This document shows, in pieces, positions 32,569 to 43,972 of a DNA stretch of 64,000 nucleotides. The notes beneath the pieces were generated by a model that was given only the letters and a program-made list of their open reading frames with translations, searched no databases and was not told where the DNA came from. The position numbers were made by a program, and so were the translations under genes. Source of the DNA: Elymus sibiricus (lineage: Eukaryota > Streptophyta > Magnoliopsida > Poales > Poaceae); contig CM077664.1 in assembly GCA_039707655.1 (NCBI GenBank), positions 200,998,195 to 201,062,194 on the forward strand, written 5' to 3'. Positions within the stretch are counted from its first letter, which is position 1; every line of letters starts with the position of its first letter.

Positions 32569-33905
32569 TTTTTTAGAAAATGAGGATATACCCCCGGCCT
32601 CTGCATCTGGGCGATGCATGCAACCATTTTATTAATTATTCAAAAAAACTTATAAAGTAATACATCAGTAAGGCTGAAGTCACCATCTTGGCAACACACA
32701 TGTCGCTACTCCTATCCCTTTGATGAAGGGTGCCGAATGTCTGAGCCAAATACCAAACAGACATCGCACCAAAGCCTAACATTTAAAGCCGGATGCCCCA
32801 GCCAAGCCACAATGCCGGGACTGGGTCACACACCGGTCCGGCACACTCTCAGAGGCCGCCGCCACCATCTTCCACTGATCCATCTCCAGAGCAAGTACTG
32901 ACGCACCAACCTTGCCAGGCCTGCCGTCGACGCCACCACGGCATCAGACAACGCCACCATCCTGCACGTATCCATCCACACACGCCTGTCGCCGAAACTC
33001 CGAAGCGCCATGCCGCTGGGATCTGTCGTCGGCCTTGCGGTAGATGTAACACCGCTCCTCCTCTTGTCCCCTCCAGCCAGCACTTGCTCCAAAACGAAGC
33101 CCCCAGGAGGGAGAGCGACACTGAGAATGCCTTCATCGTCCGATCCGGGAGACCCAGATCTAGGGTTTCCCCCAGAGCATCCCGAGCATGATGACGCAAA
33201 CTGCAACAACGATGCCTCGACAAGGAAACGACATCGAAGACGCCGCCATCGTCCGCCATGACCGTAGTTGGCGCGATTTTCATCGGCAGTTGCGCCACCA
33301 GGCCGTGCGCCGCCAGCGTCGCTGGTCCCTTCAACCGAAGCAAACTCCAGAAAGGATGCCCTCAAGAGGGACTACGACGCAAAAGCACCGCCATCACTCG
33401 ATCCTAAGGAGATCTAGGGTTTCCCCCGGAGTTGCCCGCGCTGTCAAGGACCAGACAATGGTAGAATCCCGGCGTGATCAGAAGAACCCGTCAAGATCCG
33501 CCTAGTTGCCGAAGTGCCGCACCCGCCACCGCGCCGACCGCAACCCGGTGACCAAGGCCCGCGCCTGGCCCGAGATCCGGCCGTGCCGCCACCGACCGAT
33601 CCGGCCGCGCCACCGCCGTCCTGGCGACCGAGGCGTACCATAGCCGCCTGCCGCGGAGGATCAGAAGCGCCGGAGCGCCGCCACCACCCACCATGACGCC
33701 CGGCCCCGCGCCACGCTCCGGCCCGTGGGCGCCAGCCCGCGCCAGCCCTGCTCGAGCGGGAGTACCCCGAGTCGCCGCCGCCGCCGGCGACGGCGAGGGA
33801 GGAGGAGGGAGAGAAGGGGGCCAGCCGAGGGGATCTAGGGTTGCCTCCCGGCCGCCACGCGGGGCCGACTCGGGAGGAGGAGGGCTCCCTCAATCGCCCA
33901 CCATC
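32569..33905 (-). mobile_element. Retroposon R (LINE-type or LINE-derived, non-coding) with 13-bp TSD
   Basis: GATAGAAGAAGTT occurs at 32556-32568 and 33906-33918. Next to the left copy is a poly(T) run, that is, a poly(A) tail on the minus strand. The 3' end (minus: TTAATAAAATGG...CCGGGGGT..) resembles LINE-type tails in wheat. The 5' two-thirds is GC-rich with repeated GATCTAGGGTTTCCC-like blocks (near 33160, 33410 and 33830). No RT or endonuclease is visible, so it is either a 5' UTR-plus-3' UTR deletion derivative or a non-autonomous retroposon. Confidence 0.8.
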
Positions 33906-33918
33906 GATAGAAGAAGTT

Positions 33919-34137
33919 GGGTGAGCATACTACAATTTAGCCTGGGCAGAGAACTGGTAGAACTACTCTGTCTTCACAATCTATACTAACATCTTGTCGG
34001 ATAACTGCCAACAGACAAATACTGTATGTTTCTTCTTCTCTGACCAAGTTCACTAGTAAATCATGGATAAAATACAAGAGTACACTTGATTGATATTCGT
34101 CTTTGAGGCAGCCTTTGATTGATTGACATCCCAGATA
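33919..34137. other. Unassigned DNA between R and the MULE
   Basis: AT-rich, no supported feature. Confidence 0.4.
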
Positions 34138-34146
34138 AAGAATCTG

Positions 34147-34527
34147 GATTTTTTTTCAAAAGTACTACCTATTTTGTACCAAATTCGAAAAGCATATGTC
34201 GAAATTGAAAAAAAATCAAAAATAGCACCCCCGTCGGCCTCCAGGAGGCCGAAGAGGGCCCGTCGGCCTCCAGGCGGCCGAAGAGGGGCCTATCGGCCTC
34301 CCGTTGGCCGACGGGTGTCAGGGGCACAAAACGTAATTAAGATGGCCTCAAATGAAAAAGTTGTCAACATGAAAAATCTTCGTCTCGTCGAAACGGTTGA
34401 TTTTGATATAAAAATCGTCTTAATCCGAGGTCGTATGCAACCTGTAGAGCCAAAACAAAGTCAGGGGCAGAAGCTGCAGAGTTACTTCGGACAGACCGAA
34501 TGGATGTCAGAAAATTTGTCACGGGAC
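34147..34527 (+). repeat. MULE left terminal inverted repeat
   Basis: Matches 36018-36457 in inverse orientation; contains two units of a 29-30-bp GC-rich repeat (CGGCCTCCAGG-GGCCGAAGA) at about 34230-34295. Confidence 0.9.
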
Positions 34528-35250
34528 ATCTATACGATGTGGCGTGCAACATTTTTGTGTGTGCAAGAATTGTTGCTTTGCTGTTTGAAGCTTCCTCTAT
34601 ACGTGTATATTATTGCCATTGTCATCCCACAATATTGCTTTTAATTTTGTAGTGCATTTCTGAAGACTCAAATTTTGCATATGTACAAATACATTTTCGA
34701 ACCTTCTTAGATTGCAAGTTATGCATGTGCAATGCTCCTATGTACATAAGCATGCATGGATTTGGAGCTATAAATTTATGTCGCTGTTCTTCTCTTTTCC
34801 GTGATAAGTTGTACAAGGAGATTCGAGACCTCAACTTGCATGTTGTAGTTCAGGTTCACTCCACTGGCTTTACCTCTAGTTTATCTTGTGTGAATGAGTT
34901 TTGCACTAATGTTGTTGTTCTGGTTGTTATGCAAGCAGCCATAAATAATATCGTGTTCTGGTCATTGCAAATTGTTTTGGCTGCAGGTCGTCCGCCAAAA
35001 GGCAACGTCTATTCAGCAAGACTACGCAGAAGTAAAATCAACGAATGTGATTGCAAGAACTAAAGAGTTTTGCATCATGTTGTGTATTCTTAGTATGTAT
35101 TATCTTTTAATATTTGTCATGAATGTCGACTAGGTCCACCTAGCAGTAGGTTAGGTCCATGTGGTCCGTGGCTCTTGTATAAAATTAACTATGCTTAATA
35201 CAATACAATGCGTATAGCGATAACTTTTCGTCCCCGAAAACTAGCATGAT
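34528..35250 (+). other. MULE interior, left part, possibly with captured sequence
   Basis: A pyrimidine tract and TGGCTGCAG near 34978-34986 are followed by an open stretch in one frame (VVRQKATSIQQDYAEV-like) to about 35100. It looks like an intron end plus exon, but I cannot identify the source gene. Confidence 0.3.
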
Positions 35251-35310
35251 ATTAAGAGCGAAGCAACCCCTAGCCCATCCACCATGCCAACCTCTTTGCG
35301 TGCGGTCTGC

Positions 35311-35915
35311 CATCACCATCGAGAGCACGCATGCCAGTTTGCATCTATTTCCGACGCTCGATGCATTTCCTAGGATTTTTTCGGTGAAAAAAACCCAAAA
35401 ACACTGGTCGGACGTGACGCAACGTTCGTTCGGTGTCCGGTTTCGTTCCAACCTTGCGTGGGGACCTAGCTTGGCCGTGCCCACACATCTGCATGGTTTG
35501 GTGCAGTTGCATGCATGCGGTCACGTAGACCATGTGCAACCAGCATCGTTTCGGTCTGCCGGAGGGGGTTTCCGAAGGAGTTTTTTTTTACGACTCCGCC
35601 AAATGGCCCAAAACTTTTTCCACACGTTGGCATCACCATCGAGAGCACGCATGCCAGTTTGCATCTATTTCCGACGCTCGATGCATTTCCTAGGATTTTC
35701 CCGGTGAAAAAAACCCTAAAACACTGGTCGGACGTGACGCAACGTTCGTTCGGTGTCCGGTTTCGTTCCAACCTTGCGTGGGGGCCTAGCTTGGCCGTGC
35801 CCACATGTCTGCATGGTTTGGTGCAGTTGCATGCATGCGGTCACGTAGACCATGTGCAACCAACACCGTTTCGGTCTGCCGGAGGGGGTTTTCGAAGGAG
35901 TTTATTTTTTGGATC
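35311..35915. repeat. 320-bp tandem duplication inside the MULE
   Basis: The block starting CATCACCATCGAGAGC occurs at 35311 and 35631, exactly 320 bp apart; the second copy diverges near 35915. Frames within it are repeat-encoded and differ between copies. Confidence 0.9.
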
Positions 35916-36017
35916 CATTCGGAGCCTCCGAGTGGTTTGGTTCGGTCTCACCGAGTGAACGTGACCAAACTTGTGTACTCTTCTGTATTCCGCACGGTCT
36001 CACCGAGTGCACCGGGT

Positions 36018-36457
36018 GTCCCGTGACAAATTTTCTGACATCCATTCGGTCTGTCCGAAGTAACTCTGCAGCTTCTGCCCCTGACTTTGTTTTGGCTCTA
36101 CAGGTTGCATACGACCTCGGATTAAGACGATTTTTATATAAAAATCAACCGTTTTGACGAGACGAAGATTTTTCATGTTGACAACTTTTTCATTTGAGGC
36201 CATCTTAATTACGTTTTGTGCCCCTGACACCCGTCGGCCAACGGGAGGCCGACAGGCCCCTCTTCGGCCGCCTGGAGGCCGACGGGCCCTCTTCGGCCTC
36301 CTGGAGGCCGACGGGCCCCTCTTCGGCCGCCTGGAGGCCGACGGGCCCCTCTTCGACCCGCCAGAGGCCGACGGGGTGCTATTTTTGATTTTTTTTCAAT
36401 TTTGACATATGCTTTTCGAATTTGGTACAAAATAGGTAGTACTTTTGAAAAAAAATC
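36018..36457 (-). repeat. MULE right terminal inverted repeat
   Basis: Inverse of 34147-34527, but with four instead of two 29-30-bp GC-rich units (about 36230-36380), which accounts for the 59-bp length difference. Confidence 0.9.
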
Positions 36458-36639
36458 AAGAATCTGCTTCCAACGAGTCCTACAATGGCCGATTATATCT
36501 TGACCCGCCGGGGGACGACTTCTCCAACAGCCGCACGATTGATAACCGGTGGGTCAGAGCAGTAGGATCGCGCAAAACTACATCTTTGATGGATGATGAT
36601 TTCCATTCATAATTGGCTACCCGAAGTCCCAAAGTACTA

Positions 36640-36714
36640 TTCCCTCCGTTCCAAAATAAGTGATTTAACTTTGTACTAACTTTACTAAAGTTGGTACAAA
36701 GCTGAGTCACTTAT
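36640..36714. mobile_element. Truncated Stowaway MITE
   Basis: TA followed by TTCCCTCCGTTCCAAAATAA, the Stowaway end; the right end keeps only TCACTTAT of the expected inverted repeat. Confidence 0.7.
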
Positions 36715-38580
36715 GGAGTGCCTCTGTAAACTAATATAAGACCTTTTAGATCACTAATTAGGTCTTATTTCCATTTCACCAACGGAAGCATATCCATAAC
36801 GCTGGATATGCAGGACTGTAAATATTCTTCCGCGAGGACGACTGTAAACATCCGTGTGCTTAGTATGCTATAATAATAAGGCCATGGGCTTTACCATCCT
36901 TGTCTAGGTTTGTCAATCCAAAATTACGTGGCACTTTTATATAGAACAAAATTGCACAAACTCATATTATCTTTTGAGGCGAACTCGTGGTGTATGTTTC
37001 TAAATTCTGTAAGCTTTGGAGACAACCTCATCTGGAAGAAAATTTTCTTACAAGTTACAAAAGTAATAGGGCAAAGGCCTACAACAAAAATGAAATATAC
37101 AAATTAATGAATTATGGGCCCAACTTGGAGGCGGTTGGTCTTACTAGGAAACCATTATGAGCCTCCATGAGATTTCCATCAGATCTACCAGTTGGCCCAT
37201 GAGATTTCCATCAGATCTACCAGTTGACCCATGTAGATCTACCAGTTTCGACCAAAGCAGAGTACTCCTAAATGGCGCAGAAGGCGCCAATAAATGTGCG
37301 AGCAGCTCGTGCGGTTTCCTTCTTCGCACGGTTCCTGGTTCGCTCATCGCTAGGTTCACAAAAAAGCGGTCGCCCGTCGACCAGCGGCCTGTTTACCGTT
37401 GGCTTTCCCAAAAAGTTCACAAAATCCAAAAAAAAATGAGTTTGAAAAAAGTTCGTGAATTTGGAAAATAAGTGAAAATAACAAAGTTCACGAGTTTGAA
37501 AAAATTATATATATATTTAAAAAAATCATATTTTCAAAAAGTTCATAAATTTGGAAAAAATTCGTACAATTTGAAAAAAGGACACAAAAAATTGAAAAAA
37601 AATAATAGAATTTGAAAAAGAATTCCAAGAATTAAAAAAAATCATCAAATAAAAATATTCACTAATTTGGAAAAAGTTATCTAATTTAAAAAAAACTGCA
37701 TAAATTTGGGAAAAATTCACGAATTTAAAAAAACGTCACGCATTTGAGAAGAAGTAAAAGGTTTGACCGAAGAAAAAACCGGTTCAGAAAACCTGAACGG
37801 AAAAAAAACGACCGAAAGCTTCCCAAAACTGGCTGGGAAGCTTCCTAAAACCAGGACCAGCTACAAACCTGAGATGGGCCGGGGCCGGCCTATTCCGATC
37901 GTCTTCAGGCACAACGTAGCGTTAACACAGTAAGCGACGCTAAAGGCGCCAAATAGGATTCGCCACCAAAGCACTACCTGCAGTTCACAATACCAGCACA
38001 GCACAAAAAAATAAATTCCAGAGTTATGAATATGCGTTCTCACTAACCAACGGAGTACACTAGCTTGATAGAAAACCTGCAGTTCACGATACCAGCATAG
38101 GAAAAAAAAAAGGTCAAGATCAATGCCTCTGGTTCCCTGCAGGTCTGCTGTAAACCACCTATCTGTTGTAGGCTGCAGCCTGCAGCCTGCTGGGTGCTTA
38201 GTGAAGGAAAATAGAATGCGTGCAGTTTCTTAATCAACAAATTGAGCACCCTCAGCAGCATTCCCCTGAAGAAATGCCAACACAGTGCATGGTTGTGTTG
38301 TGAAGACAACCATCCGGCACATGGGTTTGGCCGAACAAAACGATAAGTGTAAGGACACACTAATTAAGCTAGGGCCATTAACTACAGCTAGTAAGCTAGG
38401 AGTAGTACCACTACTACTGGTACAACGCGGATTCCGTGTCTGCGGCTCTGTTCCTATTGCCTACACATGTTTGGCTGCAGTACGTACGCTTTCTGCTGTT
38501 GCCCATCTAACACTATATATCCAGCTTGGTGTTATAAGTAGTGTTAATTGGGAAAGAGGAGATTGTATGCAACGATAGTT
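36715..38580. repeat. Unassigned DNA with several short tandem repeats
   Basis: About 37160-37250: a roughly 34-bp unit with GAGATTTCCATCAGATCTAC twice plus a partial third. 37380-37740: a degenerate A-rich repeat of the form GTTCACGAATTTGAAAAA. 37977 and 38076: CCTGCAGTTCAC duplicated 99 bp apart. No supported gene. Confidence 0.55.
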
Positions 38581-38589
38581 TCATTGATC

Positions 38590-39595
38590 GGTGCATATGC
38601 ACATATATAGTGCCAATGGGCTGCTGGCAGAACACCTGTTCACCTGTTCGGTGAGATGGCCATGAAGAAACGCGTTGGAGACGTCCAGCTGATGTACCGG
38701 CCATGCACGGGAGACCGCTAACTGTAGAACAGTGCGTATCGTGCCCGGCTTGACAACCGGTGCGAAAGTGTCGGTGAAGTCCACTCCGGCGCGTTGGCGA
38801 AAACCACGGACCACCCAACACGCCTTATAGCGCTCAAGACTGCCGTCCGGGCGAGTCTTGTGGCGGAACACCCATTTGCCACTGATGACGTTGGCATGGG
38901 GTGGTCGGGGAACGAGCTGCCACGTCCAGTTGCGCTGGAGAGCATCATACTCCTCTTGCATCGCAGCGAGACAATGAGGATCACGAAGAGCGGCTCAAGC
39001 TGGCGATGGGAGAGGGGACGGCGAGGACGTCTCCGCAGCCAGAAGATACTCATCAGCGGAGTACCGTGTACTCGGACGATGGATGCCAGCCCGAGCACGA
39101 GTGAGCACGTGATGTGCAGGCGGAGTGGGCGGGGTCGGCGATGGAGAGCCCGCTGCAGAAGAGGCCGACGAGCCGGCCACTCCAGGCGAGCCGGCGAAGC
39201 CTTCGGAGCTGGCCGAGTGGGCGACCGAGACCGGCGAGCCAAAGGAGGCCGCCGTGGCAGGGGAGCCAGTCGAGCCGGCCAAGGGACCGGCGGAAGGAGC
39301 TCCTGTGGTAGCCGGGGCGGGCGCTGCGGCTGCTGCCGTGGCAGCGGACTCAACCTGGGAAGTCGCTGCCGTGGCAGCCGAACCGGGTGATGAAAATGCT
39401 GCCGTGGCAGCGGAACCGGGCGCCGAAGTCGCTGCCGTGGCAGCAGAACTGGACTCGGCGCCGGCTGCCGTGGCAGCCATGTCCTCGGCACGACGAGCAG
39501 GGAAGCCGGGGGGCGGACCAAGGGCAGCCCGCGAACGCCCCCGACTAGGAGCTGGTGAAGGGCCGTCGGTGGCCGGCGGCGGTGATGTCACAGCC
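38590..39595 (-). pseudogene. Copia pol fragment F (integrase-RT linker and first part of RT)
   Basis: Minus-strand translation gives an Ala/Pro-rich linker (GPPPGFPARR, RPSTRYSADEY) followed by RT motifs MQEEYDALQRN, WVVRGFRQRAG, FAPVVKPGTIRT and DVSNAFLHGHL. These closely resemble element D's RT, so it is the same or a sister family. An 8-bp duplication (AACAGGTG, near 38640) shifts the frame, and the RT ends shortly after QQP; the catalytic YVDD is absent. The N-terminal side stops at the solo LTR. The linker also changes frame between about 38995 and 38961. Confidence 0.85.
39332..39477. repeat. 33-bp minisatellite with a perfect 14-bp palindrome
   Basis: GCTGCCGTGGCAGC starts at 39332, 39365, 39398, 39431 and 39464, exactly 33 bp apart. 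On the minus strand it encodes 11-residue repeats of the form SAATAAxxxPG in the Copia linker. Confidence 0.95.
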
Positions 39596-42500
39596 CTAGA
39601 AATTGCTTGTAATTAGTTGCATCAGTGAGCATCCATGCATCAAGTTTAAATCCAAATGAATTTGAAATGGGGATGATTAAACCCTAGCACCAAATGAATT
39701 TCAAATAGGTTCAAATTAAAATATGTTTCAATGAACCCAAAACGCCCTTCACAAAAGTTCATCATTTTTGAATTGGTTGAAAACCTCTGCCAAAAATGGT
39801 GCACATTTTTCTAGGTCATCTTGGATTTTTCAATTAAATCATAAAGTATTTGAATTTGGGCATTTAAATGCTATAATTATTTTAATTGCTCAAATAATTC
39901 TGAAATTAAAGTTGGGCCACTGGAATAATTCAGCAAGTGTCCATAAATAATTTCAGGATTTTTAGAAATGCCTTAGTATTTCTACTAAGGCCAAAACAGA
40001 AACAGAAAAAGAAAACAGAAAGAAAAACAGAAAAAGGAGAGAGAGAGAGAAACCCACCTCGGCCTTACCTGGCCGGCCCGACGTTGTGCAGCCCAGCTGC
40101 CAGTCGTCCTCCTCCTCTCGCCAGAAGGACGCTGAGCGCGTGCTTGCCGCGTGCACACACGCGCCCGTGCCACCTCCTGCCTGCTAACCTGCGTGGCGCC
40201 GCGGATGGCTTTGCGGGAGCCGTCCCGATCCGCCTGGCCCCTCCATTCTTCCCCCTTCCCCTCTCTCACCCGTTCCTCGCCATGGCCAAAGCGCCCGCAG
40301 CCGCGCCGCCGTGAACCTCGTGGCCACAGCCACTCCCTCGCTCCCTCTCCGCGCCCCCGAGCTCCGCCTCGTCGCCAGCTTCATCTCCGCCGAGCCACGC
40401 ATCGCCGGACGCCCTGTAACGCCGTCTACGCGGTCGTCTTCCACCTCAGATCCGCCGGCCACCGTCGTCGATCCGCCGCCGCAGAAGCTCCCCCGAGCCC
40501 ACTGACCTGCTCTGCGAGCCCGCTGTGAGCTCCGGCTTCCTCTCCCCCATCTTCCCGGCCCGCGCACGCCCTCTAGCCATCGAGCCACCATGGCGGAGCT
40601 CCGGCCGCCGCCTTCGTCCTTGCTGCCGTCGCTACAGGCCGCCCCGCGCCTAGTTGCTTGCATCGCTGGATGCGGCACTCCACCAACTACCCGTAGGACC
40701 AAACCGCACTCGATTCCGAGCGTCGCCGCCGCGATCCGTGGTCGTCGCCGGCGTTAAGCTCCGGTGACGCTGACGTGGCACGTCATTAACCACTAAACCA
40801 CCCGCTAATTAACCTCCTGACCCACTTACATTTGGGCCCCACGCCCTTAACTAACCACAGTTTAATTCCTGTTAGTTTTAATTAATCACAGTGGCCCCAC
40901 GCGTCAGCATTGACCTTGCTGACGTGGCCTTTGACCGGCCCCACCTGTCTATGACCCTAGCCAGCACTGTGTCACTGACCAGTGGGACCCACTGGTCAGG
41001 TTTGACCCTGGTCAACACAGTTGACTCGCTGACATAAGGCTGATGCAGAGATGACGTCATAATTACTTTTCTGGATTTTAAATAAATTAGAAATGATTTA
41101 TTTATTTTAGAAAATGTTTAAAACTTCTAAAATTCATATAAATTCAACCGTAACTCAGATTGAAATAATTTATATATGAAAAATTATCAGAAAAATCCAA
41201 AGAATCTGTTTATGCCACTTTCATGCATGTTTGAACAAGTTAACCTCACTGAATAGGACAAATGATGATTAGGGCAATTTATGAAATAACATTTGGAGTT
41301 GGAATTTGATCTTGTTTGAATTCCACTTCAATTAAAATGACCTACTGTTGCATTAGGTAAATTCAGCATCTTAACATGACATGTCATTCATGTGAATGTG
41401 CATTGCATTGATTGTGCTCCTTCTTTGCTAGTCGGTGTTGTTCCTTCTCGGTAACCGACGTTGTGATCGTTGACACTGATGAAGAGCAGTGCTATCTTCA
41501 AAAGTGCCAGGCAAGCAAACCCCCTTGAGCATTCCAATACAATCCCACTCTCTTGCTCATGCTCTCTTTTATTGCATTAGGACAACAACGATTCAACTGT
41601 TACCTGTTCTCGGTAGTTGAACCCATTCCTTGCATGACCTGTCATTGTCACAGTAAATAGTCAAAACCTACTAGCATGATTAGGAGTTGCTTGAGCATGA
41701 TGTGAACTATCCATGCCATGTCTGCTATTGCTTAGAGTTGTGTCAGGTCTGATTCATCGGGATTGAATCAGAGTGATATGTTATGTTCTGATGCTGAGAG
41801 CTAAGTGTGTGAACACGGTTTGGTAAAGGTAGCGGTGAGAGGCCATGTAGAAGTACATGGTGGGTTGTCTCATTGAGACCGTCCTTAGGAACTGAGTTCT
41901 TTATATGTTATCCAAGAACAGCTACTACCACACATTGGGATCCTTAATTGACTCTCTCGACTTATTAACCGCCTTGATCTCTGTCCAGGAGTTGCAACTA
42001 GTTTCTGGTGTTTGTAGGTAGTGCTAATTGTCTACCAAGTGGCACCCGGCAGGGTGGACTAGGGACAGACTAGGCACAATGGCCCGGTGTACCAAGTGGC
42101 ACCTGGATGGTGGACTTGGGAACCCTGCACACATCGTTTCGGGCCGTAGTGGAAACCTCGGCCGGACTTCCTTGCGGGTCGGACTCAAATAGGCGATAAA
42201 CCTGGACTAGAGACTTGTGTGGTTAGTCAGGTTGTGGCCGACACCCTCGCCAAGCTTCCGCTTGAAGGTTGCCGAGATACATGACGTGTATATGGTGGTA
42301 AGTGGTGGGAGCGTGTGTCAAGAAGTACACCCCTGCAGGGTAATATGATCTATTCGAATAGCCGCGTCCGCGGATATGGACTACTTGGAAGCTTACATTG
42401 TTCATAGACAAGTTGAAATGGATACTCTAAAATGCTCAAGATAAGTGTGAGTGCTATGGATGGCCTTCTCGTAGGGGGACGGGAGCGGATCCAGAGTGGT

Positions 42501-43502
42501 GTATTGTTATGGTGAATATGTGGACTCGTGTGCGCTTTCTCACCTCAGAAGAAGGTACTTGTGGTCGTAGTTCAGGATAGCCACTGAGTCAAAGCTAGCT
42601 TGCTGCAGTTAAACCCCACAACCCCATTGTTTATACTGATGCATAGGTAGTTAGTTCTGATGTAAGTCTTGCTGAGTACAATTGTACTCAGGTTTGCCTA
42701 ATTTATGTTTTGCAGAGGAGATTTCGGTCTCACTAGTAGTTCTACGTGGGCTTCGACGATTAGCTTGGGAATCCCAGACAGAGGTCTGGCTCCTCTGGAG
42801 GGTCTTGTAGATAGACAGGCTTCCTAGCCTTCTTCCTTTTAGCTGTCTGTACTCAGACAGGTTATGCTTTCGCTTGTTGCTTGTATGACTTGAATGATGG
42901 GTCATGAGACCCATGTTGTAATATCATGCTATGTAAGGCTCCTTAGAGCCCTTTTAAATAAATACTTTGAGTCATAGAGTTATGTTGTGATGCCAAGTTG
43001 TATTTACACATATCGTGCATATTGTGTGTATGTTTGAAATGCACTGGTATGTGTGGGATTCGACACCTAGTTGTTTATTCTTGGTAACCTTCCTTATGGG
43101 GAAATGCCTCCTAGTGCTTCCATCCGGAACATATGGATTGACCGGCATGTTTCCTTCTTTGCTCTTGTGCCTGTCCCTACGGGGAAATGTCACGCGGTGT
43201 TTTACTGGAGTCCTTGTAGCTTGCTACGACCCGGTTGCACACGCTGATGACCGACACGTGCATTGCTGGGTCATGTATGCCTGTCCCTGTAAGTTTGTTC
43301 CACCTTGGTTTATGACTAGTCATGTCGGCCTGGGTTCTCTGTCACATGGATGCTAGCGATACAATCATATACGTGAGCCAAAAGGCGCAAACGGTCCTGG
43401 CCCAGGTAAAGGCGGCAGCCGTGGGTTACCGTGCGTGAGGCCGCAAAGTGATATGATGTGTTACATGCTAGACCGGTGTGACTTAGGATCGGGGTCTTGA
43501 CA
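39596..43502. mobile_element. Solo LTR S (3.9 kb) with TSD GGTGA
   Basis: 3907 bp from TGTCACAGCCC to GGTCTTGACA, with GGTGA at 39591-39595 and 43503-43507. No primer site or polypurine tract adjoins either end, so it is not one end of a full element. Internal composition is mixed: AT-rich start, a GC-rich coding-like stretch (40070-40760), and an AATAAA-type region near 42957 that hints at plus orientation. No long frame. LTRs of this size suggest a large Gypsy or LARD family; the name is left open. Confidence 0.8.
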
Positions 43503-43972
43503 GGTGAAGACGAAGCAACAAATGAAGAAACTCTTCTTCGGTCTTCAAATGCTGAGAATTACGATGAGAACCACCAAAATTGTTGAGACACTCCGGAACA
43601 ATGAAGAATATTAAGGTTGAGCCAAAGATGACAAGGATTTGAAAGCGATCTTGGAGAAGGCAATTGACTGATGGAATCCATTCATACATCAAACTTTGAA
43701 AGAATTTGAGAATAGCATCGGAATAATTAGAACAGTCAGGTAAGATCCTGGGAAAAGACCTGTGGGTTATGGGCCCACTCAAAAGAAACACCGTTGGAAC
43801 GATTGCTTGAAAGAGAGAAAAATGCACCGGAAAGATTTAAATGGATTGGATGAGGTAACAACCTCGAACTAGCTCGAACGGATCTTGAATGGAAACACGA
43901 ATCTTCTGAGATAATTTCGGCACTCCGGGGAAGAATAGAGAGAGGTGAATAAGCAAGAGAAGCTTGGATAAG
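43503..43972 (-). mobile_element. Element E, inner part (left of the Angela insertion)
   Basis: Purine-rich non-coding DNA that continues at 52934 once element N is taken out (ATAAG duplicated at the junctions). No coding. It is joined to element E because the right portion ends in a primer site and LTR. Confidence 0.5.

Larger units (their letters stand above)
34147..36457. mobile_element. Non-autonomous Mutator-like element (MULE) M with long TIRs
   Basis: 2311 bp beginning GATTTTTTTTCAAAAGTACT and ending with its inverse, flanked by the 9-bp duplication AAGAATCTG at 34138-34146 and 36458-36466. TIRs span 34147-34527 (381 bp) and 36018-36457 (440 bp). No transposase. The interior holds a 320-bp tandem duplication and a possible captured exon-like segment. 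A 9-bp TSD with long TIRs is diagnostic of the Mutator superfamily. Confidence 0.93.

Noticed and set aside
35246..35958. Two similar open frames that might be a duplicated gene
   Set aside because: They arise from the 320-bp tandem duplication in the MULE; 320 is not divisible by three and the frames do not keep a common protein end.
40070..40760. GC-rich, coding-like stretch in the solo LTR
   Set aside because: Several short overlapping frames on both strands, no domain, no start context; such GC-rich transcribed leaders are common in large LTRs.
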